Counted from the first letter of the stretch, positions 17,911 to 31,455 are shown. The stretch is 64,000 nt of DNA from Kaistia defluvii (GCF_026343955.1 NZ_JAPKNI010000004.1:537009-601008); one strand, 5' to 3'. The notes: generated from the letters alone by a model not told the origin. Numbers and translations are program-made.

Positions 17911-20313
17911 ATGGCGCGGGCAGATACAGCCAGTGCGTCTGCGAGCGAGCGCATGCCTATTGCAGGGGTACTGTTTCGACGCAAGCAGATGATCAAAGGT
18001 CACGCTCGGCTTCTGGCCAAGCCGGCCTACGAAAAGCTCGTCTCGTCCGAGCCGATCCTGCGTCGCTGCATCCCCGTCCTCATCATCATCTTCCTGATGA
18101 TCGTCGCGCTGGCGCGCTTCGTTCAGCTCTACGACCTGCGCATGGAGCGCGAGAACCAGGCGCGCGACCTGATGGGCATGGTCGCGTCCTACCTCGCCCT
18201 CTCGCTCGACCAGGCGGAGCCGACGCTGTCGACCGATCGCTACCCGATGGCGGTCCAGAACACGCTCGACAATCTCGTGCCGCAAAGCGCCGCCGATGCC
18301 GGCCAGCGCATCTATGTCGCCGACGCAACCGGCCGCGTCATCGCCACCTCGCCGCGCTCCGCCACCGAGGAGAACCGCAGCTTCACCGAGATCGTCAGCG
18401 GCGCCCAGCCCCTGGTGATCTTCGGCGACCGTGCCGGCGTGCTGAAGATCAACGTCGATGGCGACCAGCCGGCCTTCGCGACGCTGCGCCACCTGAACGG
18501 ACGGCTCGGCTTCGTCGCCGTCGCAACGCCCTTCCCGGCGATCTACCGAGACTGGCGCGCCGACGTCTCGCTCAACGTCTCGATCTTCGTCGGCACCAGC
18601 GGCATCCTGCTCGTCATCCTCTACGGCTATTTCTCGCAGTCCGCCCGCGCCCAGGAAGCCGACATCATCTACCAGGAGACCTATGACCGCTTCGACACGG
18701 CGCTGCGCCGGGGCCGCTGCGGACTCTGGGATTGGGACGTCGCGCGCGGACGCCTGTTCTGGTCGAAATCGATGTTCGAGCTGGTGGGACTCCCACCGCG
18801 GGACACGCTGCTCGGCTTCGGCGAGGTGAACGAGCTTGTCCATCCCGACGATGGCGACCTGATGAACCTGGTCGAGGCGCTCTATGAGGCCAACGAGACG
18901 ACGGTCGACCGCATGTTCCGCATGCGCAAGGCCGACGGCAGCTATGTCTGGCTCCGGATCCGCGTCGAGCTGGTGGATGCCGATGGCACAGAGCCGCACC
19001 TGATCGGCATTGCCGTCGACGTGACCGAGCAGATGCGCCTGGCCGAGAGCTCGCGCACCGCCGACATCCGCCTGCGCGACGCCATCGAGACGATCTCCGA
19101 GGCCTTCGTGCTGTGGGACACCCAGAACCGCCTCGTCATGTGCAATTCGAAGTATCAGCAGCTGCACGGCATTCCGGATTCGGCGCTGGAAGCCGGCACC
19201 CCCTATGCCCAGGTGATCGCGGCCGGGCGCCAGCCCGTGGTGCAGGCGCAGATCCCGAACGAGGGCCGCGCCGAGGAAGGCGCGCGCTCCTTCGAGGCGC
19301 AGCTGAACGATGGACGCTGGCTGCAGATCAGCGAACGCCGCACCAAGGATGGCGGCTTCGTGTCGGTCGGCACCGACATCACCACCATCAAGCGCCACGA
19401 GGAAAAGCTGATCGACGGCGAACGTCGCCTGATGGCAACCATTGCGGACCTGCGCCAGTCGCGCCAGAAGCTGGAGCAGCAGGCACAGGAGATGGTCGAT
19501 CTCGCGGAGAAGTACTCCGAGCAGAAGGATCGCGCCGAGACCGCCAACCGGACCAAGTCCGAATTCCTCGCCAATATCAGCCATGAGCTGCGCACGCCGC
19601 TCAACGCGATCATCGGCTTCTCGGAGATCATGAAGTCCGGCCTGTTCGGCCCGCTCGGCTCGCCGAAGTACGGCGAGTATTGCCAGGACATCAATGCCAG
19701 CGGCAACTTCCTGCTCAACGTCATCAACGACGTGCTCGACATGGCCCGGATCGAGGCCGGCCGGATGACGCTCGACATGCAGCCGTTGATGCTCGACGAG
19801 ATCGTCGACGAGGCCGCGCGCGTGATGTCGCCGGAAGCGTCGGCCCGCAAGGTGACGATCGAGGCGGACCTCGAAAGCTCGCTCGGCCTCCATGCCGATC
19901 GTCGCGCGGTGAAGCAGATGGTGCTGAACCTGCTGTCGAATGCCGTGAAGTTCACGCCGGAAAACGGTCACATCAGCGTCCGCGCCCGCAAGATCGGCGG
20001 CGCCGTGACGCTGACGATCGAGGACAACGGCATCGGCATTCCGAAGGAAGCGCTGAAGAAGCTCGGCCGGCCGTTCGAGCAGGTGCAGAACCAGTTCACC
20101 AAGAGCCACAAGGGTTCCGGCCTTGGCCTCGCCATCACCCGCTCGCTCGCGGAACTGCATGGGGGCGCGATGCGCATCCGCAGCCATGAGGGCAAGGGCA
20201 CGATCGTCTCGATCCGCCTGCCGCTGCGGCCAACCGAACAGCTGGAGCCACCGACCGGCGCGTCGGCCGGCGTCGCGCTCAGGCTCGGGGCTTCCGCCGA
20301 ACCGTCGCGATGA
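17911..20313 (+). CDS. PleC/PdhS-like PAS sensor histidine kinase
   Basis: An 800-residue membrane-bound hybrid of sensor and kinase. A first membrane helix (about residues 50-70) and a second (about 220-240) flank a periplasmic sensor loop. Two PAS domains follow (WDWDVARGRLFWSKSMFEL, then DAIETISEAFVLWD). The HisKA domain has the phosphoacceptor in FLANISHELRTP (His558) and the FGPLGSPKYGEYCQDI and LNVINDVLDMARIEAGRM segments typical of PleC/DivJ/PdhS kinases that act on DivK. The ATPase domain (NLLSNAVKFTP, EDNGIGIP, GSGLGLAI) ends the protein. ATG 17911 follows a G-rich site. Expected role: polarity and cell-cycle signalling through DivK and PleD to CtrA. It converges on glnE with a 30-base gap. 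Confidence 0.85.
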   Translation: MARADTASASASERMPIAGVLFRRKQMIKGHARLLAKPAYEKLVSSEPILRRCIPVLIIIFLMIVALARFVQLYDLRMERENQARDLMGMVASYLALSLDQAEPTLSTDRYPMAVQNTLDNLVPQSAADAGQRIYVADATGRVIATSPRSATEENRSFTEIVSGAQPLVIFGDRAGVLKINVDGDQPAFATLRHLNGRLGFVAVATPFPAIYRDWRADVSLNVSIFVGTSGILLVILYGYFSQSARAQEADIIYQETYDRFDTALRRGRCGLWDWDVARGRLFWSKSMFELVGLPPRDTLLGFGEVNELVHPDDGDLMNLVEALYEANETTVDRMFRMRKADGSYVWLRIRVELVDADGTEPHLIGIAVDVTEQMRLAESSRTADIRLRDAIETISEAFVLWDTQNRLVMCNSKYQQLHGIPDSALEAGTPYAQVIAAGRQPVVQAQIPNEGRAEEGARSFEAQLNDGRWLQISERRTKDGGFVSVGTDITTIKRHEEKLIDGERRLMATIADLRQSRQKLEQQAQEMVDLAEKYSEQKDRAETANRTKSEFLANISHELRTPLNAIIGFSEIMKSGLFGPLGSPKYGEYCQDINASGNFLLNVINDVLDMARIEAGRMTLDMQPLMLDEIVDEAARVMSPEASARKVTIEADLESSLGLHADRRAVKQMVLNLLSNAVKFTPENGHISVRARKIGGAVTLTIEDNGIGIPKEALKKLGRPFEQVQNQFTKSHKGSGLGLAITRSLAELHGGAMRIRSHEGKGTIVSIRLPLRPTEQLEPPTGASAGVALRLGASAEPSR

Positions 20314-20343
20314 CCTCGGGCCTGGCGGAAAGCGAAAGCGACC

Positions 20344-23337
<2,994 letters not shown>

Positions 23338-23345
23338 CCCGTCCT

Positions 23346-24740
23346 TCAGGTCTCGGCCGGGAATCGCAAGGTCACCACAAGTCCCGGTCCGGCATCGCTC
23401 ATCGCGACCGTACCATGGTGGAGCTTCACGACGGCGTCGACAAGGCTGAGGCCGAGGCCGCTGCCCGGCTGTGAACGACTCTTTTCCAGCCGAACGAAGC
23501 GCTGCAGGACGCGAAGCCGCTCGGATTCGGGGATTCCGGGGCCATTGTCGCTGACGGAGACGACAATCTCGCTTTCGACCTGTTGCGCGGCGACGGTCAC
23601 CACCGGCGTCTCAACCGCCGGATCGCCGGTCTGGACATACTTGATGGCGTTGTCGAGCAGGTTGGTCAGGGCCTGGCTGATCAGCTCGCGGCTACCGTGC
23701 AGCGGCAGCGGGCCTTCGACAGAGAGCTTCAGCGCGACGCCGGCTTCCTCGGCCACGGGCTCATAGAACTCCACGACATCGGCCGCGATCTGCGCCATGT
23801 CGAGCGGCCCGAGCGCGCCGTCCGGGGAACCGGCTTCGACGCGCGCGATCATCAGCAGCGCGTTGAAGGTGCGGATCAGCTGGTCCGATTCCTCGATCGT
23901 GGCTTCGAGCGCCGCGCGATAGGCCTCGATTTCAGCCGGCCCCGCCAAGGTCGTCTCGACGCGCGTGCGCAGGCGCGTCAGCGGCGTCTTCAGATCATGC
24001 GCGATGTTGTCGGAGACGTCCTTCAGGCCATGCAGCAGATGCACGATGCGATCGAGCATGGCATTGAGGTTTTCCGCCAGGCGGTCGAACTCGTCGCCGG
24101 CAGGCGTCACCTCCAGTCGGCCGGAAAGATCACCCGCCATGATCTGGCGGCTGGTGGCGGTGACGGAGTCGATCCGCTTCAGCACGCGGCGGCTGACGAA
24201 GAACCAGGATACCAGCGCCAGGAAGATCAGCAGCACCACGGCGCTGATCATCGCCTTGCCGATCAGTTCGCGGATGCGCTCGATCTCGCTGATGTCGCGG
24301 CCGATCAGCATGCGGAAGCCGTTGGGCAGCGGCAAGACCTGCACCATGGCGATGTGGTGCGACGTCTCGCCTTCCAGCCGCTTGTAGGGGACCGTGACCG
24401 GCTCGAGACCGCTCAGCTTGAGAAGCGCAGGCGGCACCTCGGTGACATTGCCCGCGACCACGCGCCCCTCGGAATCCGTCACGACATACAGGCTGGCGCC
24501 GGGCACGCGGCTGCGCTGCTCGATGGCGGCGACAATGCCGGTCAGCCCGCTGCGGAGGCCTTCGTCGGCCAGCACGCCGATCTCCGCCTCGATGGTGTCC
24601 CGAACCTGCTGCGTCAGGAAACGATCGGTCTCGCGCGTGATCCAGCCGACGAAGGCGATCGCAAAGACCGAGAAGACGACGAAATAGATCGCGGAGAGCT
24701 TGAACGCGGTGGTGCGAACGACCTTACCGAACGCCGTCAC
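23346..24740 (-). CDS. membrane sensor histidine kinase
   Basis: A 464-residue kinase with a membrane helix at residues 14-34, a periplasmic sensor region of about 120 residues, a second helix at about 163-183, a HAMP linker (RRVLKRIDSVTATSRQIMAGDL), the phosphoacceptor His248 in NIAHDLKTPLTRL, and an ATPase domain (NLLDNAIKY, DNGPGIPESE, GSGLGLSLV). The start is taken as GTG 24740, which overlaps the end of the response-regulator gene by 17 bases. No ATG is available before the first helix. Its partner is the OmpR-type regulator encoded just upstream. The signal is unknown; the neighbouring degP suggests envelope stress. Confidence 0.88.
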   Translation of the reverse strand: MTAFGKVVRTTAFKLSAIYFVVFSVFAIAFVGWITRETDRFLTQQVRDTIEAEIGVLADEGLRSGLTGIVAAIEQRSRVPGASLYVVTDSEGRVVAGNVTEVPPALLKLSGLEPVTVPYKRLEGETSHHIAMVQVLPLPNGFRMLIGRDISEIERIRELIGKAMISAVVLLIFLALVSWFFVSRRVLKRIDSVTATSRQIMAGDLSGRLEVTPAGDEFDRLAENLNAMLDRIVHLLHGLKDVSDNIAHDLKTPLTRLRTRVETTLAGPAEIEAYRAALEATIEESDQLIRTFNALLMIARVEAGSPDGALGPLDMAQIAADVVEFYEPVAEEAGVALKLSVEGPLPLHGSRELISQALTNLLDNAIKYVQTGDPAVETPVVTVAAQQVESEIVVSVSDNGPGIPESERLRVLQRFVRLEKSRSQPGSGLGLSLVDAVVKLHHGTVAMSDAGPGLVVTLRFPAET

Positions 24741-25404
24741 GGACCATGTATCCCGCGCCCCGAACCGTGTGCAGAAGCGGCTCGGAGAAACCCTTGTCGA
24801 TCTTGGAACGCAGCCTGGAGATATGCACGTCGATGACGTTGGTCTGCGGATCGAAGTGATAGTCCCAGACATTCTCGAGCAGCATGGTGCGGGTCACGAC
24901 CTGTCCGGCATGCTTCATCAGATATTCGAGCAGGCGGAATTCGCGCGGCTGCAGGGGGATGTTGATGTCGCCGCGGCGGACCAGATGGCTGAGCCGGTCG
25001 AGCTCGAGCTCCCCGACCTTCAGCAGGGTTTCCGCCTCGCCGGGTTTGCGTCGGCGCGCCAGCACCTCGATGCGCGCCAGCAACTCGGCGAAGGCATAGG
25101 GCTTGGCGAGATAATCATCGCCGCCGGCCCGGAGACCCGTGACACGATCATCGACCTGGCCGAGCGCGGACAGGATCAGCACGGGCGTATCGTTGCCCTT
25201 GCGCCGCGTCTCCTCGACCAGCGTCAGGCCATCCTTCTTGGGAAGCATGCGATCGACGATGATGACGTCGTACTTGTTGGCGTCCAGGAGGAACGCGCCC
25301 TCCTCGCCATCGGCGGCGTGATCGGGAACATGCCCCACCTCGCGCAGGGCCTTCACCAGGTAGCTGGCGGTCTCACGATCATCTTCGACGAGCAGGATTC
25401 GCAT
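24724..25404 (-). CDS. OmpR-family response regulator
   Basis: A 226-residue regulator with a receiver domain (acidic pair EDD at 7-9, phosphoacceptor Asp51 in VIIVDRMLP, Thr/Ser and Lys in the LSALG and AKPYAF motifs) and a C-terminal winged helix (LQPREFRLLEYLMKHAGQVV, then VHISRLRSKI and HTVRGAGYMV). It is translationally coupled to the downstream kinase gene. It sits between degP and glnE, an order seen in many rhizobia. Target genes are not evident here. Confidence 0.92.
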   Translation of the reverse strand: MRILLVEDDRETASYLVKALREVGHVPDHAADGEEGAFLLDANKYDVIIVDRMLPKKDGLTLVEETRRKGNDTPVLILSALGQVDDRVTGLRAGGDDYLAKPYAFAELLARIEVLARRRKPGEAETLLKVGELELDRLSHLVRRGDINIPLQPREFRLLEYLMKHAGQVVTRTMLLENVWDYHFDPQTNVIDVHISRLRSKIDKGFSEPLLHTVRGAGYMVRDGVR

Positions 25405-25453
25405 GGGTTTACGATAGCCGTATTTGCAACCGGGGGCACAACTGCCTTGTCAT

Positions 25454-25490
25454 AAAAAGGCGGGCAGGCGGGATAAATCCCGCCTGCCCC
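25454..25490 (-). terminator. rho-independent terminator after degP
   Basis: On the minus strand GGGCAGGCGGGAT and ATCCCGCCTGCCC form a perfect 13-bp stem with a two-base loop, followed by GCC and five Ts. It lies 61 bases after the protease stop and separates it from the two-component operon. Confidence 0.92.
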
Positions 25491-25550
25491 AAGCCCGCCG
25501 GAAGTGTCGCGGGGCTCACACGGCACTTCCGCAGGCCATGGAGACGAGGC

Positions 25551-27083
25551 CTATGCCTTGCCGAAGGGCAGCGCCACGAAGCGCGTCTGGTCGCCAGACT
25601 TGATCCGCATCAGCACGGCCTTCATGCCCTGCTTCTTGGCATCGACGACTTCACGCTCGACGTCGCCGGGACGCGCAACCTCACTGCCGCCGACTGCGAG
25701 AATGACGTCGCCCGTCTGGAGGCCCTGCTCCGCCGCCGATCCATTCGGATCGACATCGGAAACCACGACGCCCTTGCCATCCGGCGAAGCGGACAGCGAC
25801 AGTCCGAGATCGGCGACCGAAGCCGTCTTGTCCTCGGCCTGCTTGGCGCTGGCCTGCTTCTCCGAGCCGGGCAGCTTGCCGAGCTTGACGCTGACTTCCT
25901 CTGCCTTGCCGTTGCGCCAGATGCCGAGCTTCACCGTGGTATCGGGCGAGTAGCCGGCGATGATCTGGGCCAGGTTGCGGGCGTCTTCGACGGTCTTGCC
26001 GTCGACCGTCAGGATCGCGTCGCCCGACTTGATGCCGGCGGTCAGCGCGGGGCTGCCTTCCTGCGGCTCGCTGACGAGCGCGCCCTTGGCTTCCTTCAGG
26101 TTGAGGCTGTCGGCGATATCCTTGGTGACCGGCTGGATCTGGACACCGAGCCAGCCGCGCACGACCTCGCCGTGATCCTTCAGGTCCTTGATGACACGCT
26201 CGGCGGTCGCGGCCGGAATGTCGAAGGCGATGCCGACGCTGCCGCCCGACGGCGAGTAGATCGCAGTGTTGATGCCGATCACTTCACCGGCGAGATTGAA
26301 GGTCGGGCCACCGGAATTGCCCTTGTTCACCGAGGCATCGATCTGGATGAAGTCGTCATACGGACCGGCGCCGATCTCACGGCCCAGCGCCGATACGATA
26401 CCGGCCGTCACCGTCCCGCCGAGACCGAACGGGTTGCCGACCGCGACGACCCAGTCGCCGACGCGCGAGTGCCCCTTGGCGAAATCGACATAGGTGAACT
26501 TCTCGGCATCATCGACCTTCAGCAGCGCCAGATCGGTCTTCTCGTCGGTGCCGATCAGGCGGGCGCTGAATTCCTTGCCGTCCGAATTGCTGACGGTGAA
26601 TTCGGTCGCGCCATCCACAACGTGGTTGTTGGTGACGACGTACCCGTCTTCCGAGATGAAGAAGCCGGAACCGAGTGCCACCGACTGGCGGGGCTTCGGA
26701 CGCTGCATGCGGTTCGGGGCCTGGCCCTGCGGGCCGCGCTGATCCTGGAACTGGCGGAAGAAGCGCTCCATCGGCGATCCGGGCGGGAACTGGTCCGGAT
26801 TCGGGAAGCCGAACGAGTCGACCCCGGCAGCATCCGCCTCGGTCACCGTCTGCTTGACGCGAACGCTGACAACAGCCGGCTTCACCTTCTCGACAAGGTC
26901 GGCGAAGCTCGGAAGCGTCTGCGGCTGGACGCGAACAGCCTCGGCATAAGCCGGGGTATGCGAGCTGACCACGGCCTGTCCCGCGATTCCGCCAACGATC
27001 AGGGCGGCAAGCGCCGTGCCGAGCAAGGCGCGGCTGCGGAGCCGTGGCTGAGTGGACTTCGGAGCGGGATTCTGTTCGGTCAT
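25551..27083 (-). CDS. degP: periplasmic serine protease/chaperone DegP (HtrA, Do family)
   Basis: A 510-residue HtrA protease. An N-terminal membrane anchor or signal segment (residues 22-45) is followed by the trypsin-like domain with the triad in VVTNNHVVDG (His), KTDLALLKV (Asp) and KGNSGGPTF (Ser). Two PDZ domains follow (RGWLGVQIQPV, and the C-terminal GVVVSDVDPNGSAAEQG). It degrades or refolds damaged envelope proteins. ATG 27083 gives MTEQNPAPKS and is preferred over an ATG 33 bases upstream without a family match. The gene has its own terminator. It follows the cytochrome c maturation operon with a 232-base gap that probably holds its promoter. Confidence 0.94.
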   Translation of the reverse strand: MTEQNPAPKSTQPRLRSRALLGTALAALIVGGIAGQAVVSSHTPAYAEAVRVQPQTLPSFADLVEKVKPAVVSVRVKQTVTEADAAGVDSFGFPNPDQFPPGSPMERFFRQFQDQRGPQGQAPNRMQRPKPRQSVALGSGFFISEDGYVVTNNHVVDGATEFTVSNSDGKEFSARLIGTDEKTDLALLKVDDAEKFTYVDFAKGHSRVGDWVVAVGNPFGLGGTVTAGIVSALGREIGAGPYDDFIQIDASVNKGNSGGPTFNLAGEVIGINTAIYSPSGGSVGIAFDIPAATAERVIKDLKDHGEVVRGWLGVQIQPVTKDIADSLNLKEAKGALVSEPQEGSPALTAGIKSGDAILTVDGKTVEDARNLAQIIAGYSPDTTVKLGIWRNGKAEEVSVKLGKLPGSEKQASAKQAEDKTASVADLGLSLSASPDGKGVVVSDVDPNGSAAEQGLQTGDVILAVGGSEVARPGDVEREVVDAKKQGMKAVLMRIKSGDQTRFVALPFGKA

Positions 27084-27315
27084 GATGGTCTCCGTCACGT
27101 ACAAAATGGAAAGCAACGCGGGGGGTCGCTGCTCATAGGACGGAGAATGGCCGAGGGAACGTTACAGCCGCCTGTCACCATCATGAAACGTTGGTAATGT
27201 TCGCAGCGAAGCCGCGAAAGACGGACGGGCGGGTCGAAGAATCGCGTAGAAATAACAATTGAAACAAGGGGATAGCTAGAACTTGCGCTACGACGAAATG
27301 GAGCGCGGCGGTCTG

Positions 27316-27774
27316 CTATTCCTCGCGCGCCAGCAAGGCCTCGACACGGGCCTCCTCGTCGGCCGTCAGACCGGTCACGGTGGCGACGCGACGGCGCCGG
27401 AAGACGCCGATAGCCAGGGCGCCGCCGACGACAAGCAAGGCCGGCGGGGCGCCCCAGAGCACGATCGTGTGCCATGTCAGGCGCGGCTTCAGCAGGACAT
27501 ATTCGCCGTAGCGATCGACCAGGAACGCCTTGACCGCCGCATCGCTGTCGCCTGCCTGCAGGCGTTCGCGAACCAGGACGCGCAAGTCGCGGGCGATCGT
27601 GGCGTCCGAATCGTCGATCGACTGGCTCTGGCAGACGAGGCAGCGCAGTTCGGCCGACAGGGCGCGGGCGCGCGCCTCCAGAACGGGGTCCTTGAGGATT
27701 TCGTCCGGCTGGACCGCGGCGAAAGCCGGCCAGGCGGCGACCAGGAACCCAAAAGCAAGCATTGTCCGGCGCAT
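27316..27774 (-). CDS. ccmH: cytochrome c maturation thioreductase CcmH (CycL)
   Basis: A 152-residue periplasmic protein anchored by a C-terminal helix. The signal peptide ends near AWPAFA. The redox motif Cys45-x-x-Cys48 lies in ELRCLVCQSQSI, the signature of CcmH/CycL proteins that reduce apocytochrome c for haem ligation. A membrane helix lies at about 101-122. It is the last gene of the ccmI-E-F-H operon, 4 bases after ccmF, so it is co-translated. The length fits the short, rhizobial-type CcmH, in which the TPR part is a separate protein (CcmI). Confidence 0.94.
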   Translation of the reverse strand: MRRTMLAFGFLVAAWPAFAAVQPDEILKDPVLEARARALSAELRCLVCQSQSIDDSDATIARDLRVLVRERLQAGDSDAAVKAFLVDRYGEYVLLKPRLTWHTIVLWGAPPALLVVGGALAIGVFRRRRVATVTGLTADEEARVEALLAREE

Positions 27775-27778
27775 GACG

Positions 27779-29758
27779 CTACTCCGCCGGTACGGCGACA
27801 GGGCGCCGGGCCGGCTTCGGGGCGCCGACGCGCAGGCGACGGTCGGAAAGCGAGAGCATGCCGCCCGCCGTCATCACGAGCGCACCCAGCCAGATCAGGG
27901 CGATCAGCGTCTTCCAGTAGACCCGGACGACGGTCGAGCCGTCGGCCGAGATGTCGCCGAGCGAAACATAGAGCTGGGAGAAGCCGAAGGTGTTGATCGC
28001 GGCCTCGGTCGTCGGCGTGTTCGGGACGGTGTAGAGCCGCTTTTCAGGCTCCATCGTCGCCACGACATTGCCGCCCTGGCGAACCGTGAAGCGCACGCCC
28101 GTGCCGGTATAGGTGCCGCCGCTGATCGGAACGAATCCGTCCATGGTCAGCGTCCGCGAGCCGATCGTCACCGCCTCGCCGGGCTTCAGCGTGACGATGG
28201 TCTCGCTGTTCCAGGCCGTGGATCCGACGATGCCGAGCACCGTGACGCCGACCCCGAAATGCGCGACCATCGTGCCCCAGGCCGAGCGCGGCAGTCCCGC
28301 GCCGCGCCGCCAGCTTTCCGCCGGCGACACGCGGCCGAGCTTGATGCGGAAGGCGATTTCCGACAGCGCGCCGACCATCAGCCATACGGCCAGCGCAACC
28401 CCGAACAGCGCCAGCGCCGAGGGCGTTCCCATCAGGGCGAGACCGAGGATGACCACCGCCATCGCCGCACCGAAGGCGAACAGCAACCGCTGCCCGGCCG
28501 CGACGATGTCGCCACGCTTCCAGGCCAGCAGCGGGCCGAACGGCACGGCGATCAGCAGCGGCACCATCATCGGGCCGAAGGTCATGTCGAAGAACGGCGC
28601 GCCGACCGAGATCTTCTCGCCCGTCAACGCTTCCAGCGCGAGCGGATAGAGCGTGCCGACCAGGACGGTCGCGCAGGCGGCCGTCAACAGCAGGTTGTTG
28701 AGGACAAGCGCGCCCTCGCGGCTGATCGGGGCGAACAGGCCGCCCTGGCTGAGCTGTCCCGCCCGCGCCGCGAACAGCGAGAAGGCGCCGCCGATGAAGA
28801 CACAGAGAATGCACAGGATGAAGATCCCGCGCGTCGGGTCGGTGGCGAAGGCATGCACCGAGGTGAGCACGCCGGATCGCACCAGGAAGGTGCCGAGCAG
28901 CGACAGCGAGAAGGTCAGGATGGCGAGCAGGATCGTCCAGATCTTCAGCGCCTCGCGCTTTTCCATGACGATCGCCGAATGCAGCAGCGCGGTTGCAGCG
29001 AGCCAGGGCATGAAGCTCGCATTCTCGACAGGATCCCAGAACCACCAGCCGCCCCAGCCGAGTTCGTAATAGGCCCAGTAGGAGCCCATGGCGATGCCGA
29101 GCGTCAGGAAGCACCAGGCCGTCAGCGTCCAGGGCCGCACCCAGCGGGCCCAGGCCGCGTCGATGCGGCCGTCGATGAGCGCGGCAATGGCGAAGGCGAA
29201 CGAGATCGAGCAGCCGACATAGCCGAGATAGAGCAGCGGCGGATGGATCGCGAGACCGACATCCTGCAGCAGCGGGTTGAGGTCATGCCCCTGCAGCGGC
29301 GCCGGATCGAGCCGCAGGAAGGGATTGGAGGCGATCAGGATGAAGAACAGGAAGGCTGCGCTGATCCAGGACTGGACCGCCAGCACCAGCGCCTTGAGCT
29401 TCAACGGCAGGTTCTCGCTGAACACAGCCACGAGCGCGCCGAAGAGCACCAGGATCAACACCCAGAGCAGCATCGAGCCTTCATGGTTTCCCCAGACGCC
29501 GGAGATCTTGTAGAGCAGCGGCTTCAGCGAATGGGAATTCTCGACCACGTTCTGGACCGAGAAATCGGAGACGACATAGGCGTAAGTCAGCGCCGCGAAG
29601 CTCACCGCGACGAACAGAAACTGCGCCACCGAGGTGGTCGAGGCGACCGCCATCAGCCTGTTGTCACCGCGCAAGGCGCCCCAGAAGGGCAGCGTGCCGC
29701 CCGCCAGCGCCAGAACCAGCGCCAGGACGAGCGCGTAGTGGCCGATCTCGACGATCAT
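27779..29758 (-). CDS. ccmF: haem lyase subunit CcmF (CycK)
   Basis: A 659-residue inner-membrane protein with about 15 helices. The tryptophan-rich haem-handling motif [19 protein letters not shown] is intact, together with [13 protein letters not shown] and the histidines flanking it. CcmF works with CcmH and CcmI to attach haem, delivered by CcmE, to apocytochrome c in the periplasm. Its start overlaps the ccmE stop (ATGA). Confidence 0.96.
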   Translation of the reverse strand: MIVEIGHYALVLALVLALAGGTLPFWGALRGDNRLMAVASTTSVAQFLFVAVSFAALTYAYVVSDFSVQNVVENSHSLKPLLYKISGVWGNHEGSMLLWVLILVLFGALVAVFSENLPLKLKALVLAVQSWISAAFLFFILIASNPFLRLDPAPLQGHDLNPLLQDVGLAIHPPLLYLGYVGCSISFAFAIAALIDGRIDAAWARWVRPWTLTAWCFLTLGIAMGSYWAYYELGWGGWWFWDPVENASFMPWLAATALLHSAIVMEKREALKIWTILLAILTFSLSLLGTFLVRSGVLTSVHAFATDPTRGIFILCILCVFIGGAFSLFAARAGQLSQGGLFAPISREGALVLNNLLLTAACATVLVGTLYPLALEALTGEKISVGAPFFDMTFGPMMVPLLIAVPFGPLLAWKRGDIVAAGQRLLFAFGAAMAVVILGLALMGTPSALALFGVALAVWLMVGALSEIAFRIKLGRVSPAESWRRGAGLPRSAWGTMVAHFGVGVTVLGIVGSTAWNSETIVTLKPGEAVTIGSRTLTMDGFVPISGGTYTGTGVRFTVRQGGNVVATMEPEKRLYTVPNTPTTEAAINTFGFSQLYVSLGDISADGSTVVRVYWKTLIALIWLGALVMTAGGMLSLSDRRLRVGAPKPARRPVAVPAE

Positions 29759-30225
29759 CGCTGCACCGTCTGCGGCGCGGGACCGTCGCCGTCCTCAGGC
29801 CGCCATTCACCACTCTTCTTCAGCGCGTCGACGACTTCCTTGGGCATGTAGGTCTCGTCATGCTTGGCCAGCACCGTGTCGGCCACGAACAGGCCGCTGC
29901 CATCGACCTTGCCCTCGGCCACGACGCCCTGTCCTTCACGGAACAGGTCCGGCAGGATGCCGACATAACGCGCGGGCACCGTCGCCTTGCCGTCCGTCAC
30001 CGCGAATCGGACGACGCCGTCCGCCTCCTTGACGATCGAGCCCCGCTCGACGAGGCCGCCAAGCCGCACGCGCTGATCCACCGATGGCGGCTTCGCTAGC
30101 ACATCCGAGGGAGAGGTGAAGAAGGTGATGCCGTCCGACAGGGCAAAGAGCACGAGCCCGACGGCACTCGCCAGCACGACGCCGGCAAGGCTGATGAGGG
30201 TCAGGCGGCGCTGCTTACGCGTCAT
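29755..30225 (-). CDS. ccmE: haem chaperone CcmE (CycJ)
   Basis: A 156-residue protein with one N-terminal membrane anchor (about residues 9-29) and a periplasmic OB-fold domain. The covalent haem-binding histidine is present in [11 protein letters not shown] (His122), and the tyrosine four residues on (Tyr126) is the usual axial ligand. It carries haem from the CcmABCD complex to CcmF/H. It lies 9 bases after ccmI and overlaps ccmF. Confidence 0.96.
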   Translation of the reverse strand: MTRKQRRLTLISLAGVVLASAVGLVLFALSDGITFFTSPSDVLAKPPSVDQRVRLGGLVERGSIVKEADGVVRFAVTDGKATVPARYVGILPDLFREGQGVVAEGKVDGSGLFVADTVLAKHDETYMPKEVVDALKKSGEWRPEDGDGPAPQTVQR

Positions 30226-30234
30226 GTCGAACGA

Positions 30235-31377
30235 TCAATCCTTGCCGATGCCAATGTCACGTGCCGCCTGCTCGACGACGGCGAGAAGTTCCGGCTTTTC
30301 AGCCAGGCTGGCACGAGCGCGAAGGAGCGCTGCGCGGGCCTCGTCCGGCTTGCCAAGCACCATATAGGCACGGAACAGCCGTTCCCAACCGGTGGTGTCT
30401 TTGGGATCCGCATCCAGCCTTGCCGCGAGGCCCGACACCATGCCCTCGATCATCTGCTGCCGCTCCGCCGGGCTCTGCTGCGCGGCGGCGGCAATGTCGG
30501 AGGCCGTCGGCCCGGGAGCGACCGGCCCCGCCGTCGGTGCGGCAGCGGTGACGGTCGAGGTCGGCTGAAACTGCGCCAGTTCGGCCTGTGCCGCCGCAAG
30601 CCAGGGCGCATCGGCAGGCGCGGACGCAATCAATGCCTTCCACGCCGCGATGGCGTCGTCCTTCTGCCCGGCCTGGCCCAGCGCCATGGCGAGGAAGAAG
30701 CGGGAACGCACGTCGTCGGGATCGAACTTGAGCGCCCGGTCGAAGGCGGCGCGGGCCTCTTCCGTGACGACATTGCCGCTCGCCCGAGTCAGCGCCTCGC
30801 CATAGAGCGACTCCCGCTCAGCGGTCGATCCGAGCAGGCGCTTGGCATTGCCGAGGGCACGGACAGCGTCGTCAAAGCGCCCCAGCCGCATGTAGATCGG
30901 CGAGAGGACCTCCCAGCCGCGCCCATCCTCGGGATTGGCGGCAAGATGGGATTCGACCTTGGCGATCAGGTCGTCGACATTGCCCTGCGCCGTCGGCTCG
31001 GCCGCGCGGTTGACTGCCGGCCGATCGGCCAGTTGCGGCGAGCCGACATAGAGATAGATGCCGCAGGCCAGCAGCGGGAGGAGGACGAGCGCCACCAGCC
31101 GTTCGATCCGGTAGGCGGGAGGGGGCGCCGGAGCCTCGGCGGCCGCGCCGGAATCGCTGTTGAGCAGCCTGCGCGAAATCTCGATTCGGGCCGCATCCGC
31201 TTCGGCATCGCCAATCAGGCCGCGCTCGCGATCGCGCACGAGTTCATCCAGTTGATCGCGGTAGATCGAGCGGGCCGCGCCGGCATGAGCGGGGGCGTGC
31301 GGCTGCCTGCCCAGGGGAATGAGCACGGCAAGCGAGGCGGCGGCCGTCAACACGGCCATGACAATCCAAAGAAGCAT
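30235..31377 (-). CDS. ccmI: cytochrome c biogenesis TPR protein CcmI (CycH)
   Basis: A 380-residue protein with two N-terminal membrane helices (residues 1-20 and about 94-112), the cytoplasmic loop YRDQLDELVRDRERGLI typical of CcmI, and a periplasmic TPR domain (about residues 130-375; repeats such as RGWEVLSPIYMRLGRFDDAV and FFLAMALGQAGQKDDAI). It holds apocytochrome c for haem ligation. It is the first gene of the cycHJKL-type operon. A Pro/Ala-rich linker lies before the last TPR pair. Confidence 0.93.
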   Translation of the reverse strand: MLLWIVMAVLTAAASLAVLIPLGRQPHAPAHAGAARSIYRDQLDELVRDRERGLIGDAEADAARIEISRRLLNSDSGAAAEAPAPPPAYRIERLVALVLLPLLACGIYLYVGSPQLADRPAVNRAAEPTAQGNVDDLIAKVESHLAANPEDGRGWEVLSPIYMRLGRFDDAVRALGNAKRLLGSTAERESLYGEALTRASGNVVTEEARAAFDRALKFDPDDVRSRFFLAMALGQAGQKDDAIAAWKALIASAPADAPWLAAAQAELAQFQPTSTVTAAAPTAGPVAPGPTASDIAAAAQQSPAERQQMIEGMVSGLAARLDADPKDTTGWERLFRAYMVLGKPDEARAALLRARASLAEKPELLAVVEQAARDIGIGKD

Positions 31378-31455
31378 GGTCTGTTCCTGGACGCGTTCTA
31401 GCCTGTCCGCCAGCGACGCGCACGCCGCATTCTGTCGCGGCGGGAACGCGACCGC

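Noticed and set aside
27530..29851. 773-codon plus-strand frame over ccmF/ccmH
   Set aside because: Antisense shadow with Arg/Gln/Glu/Asp-rich low-complexity sequence; the minus-strand frames carry intact Ccm motifs.
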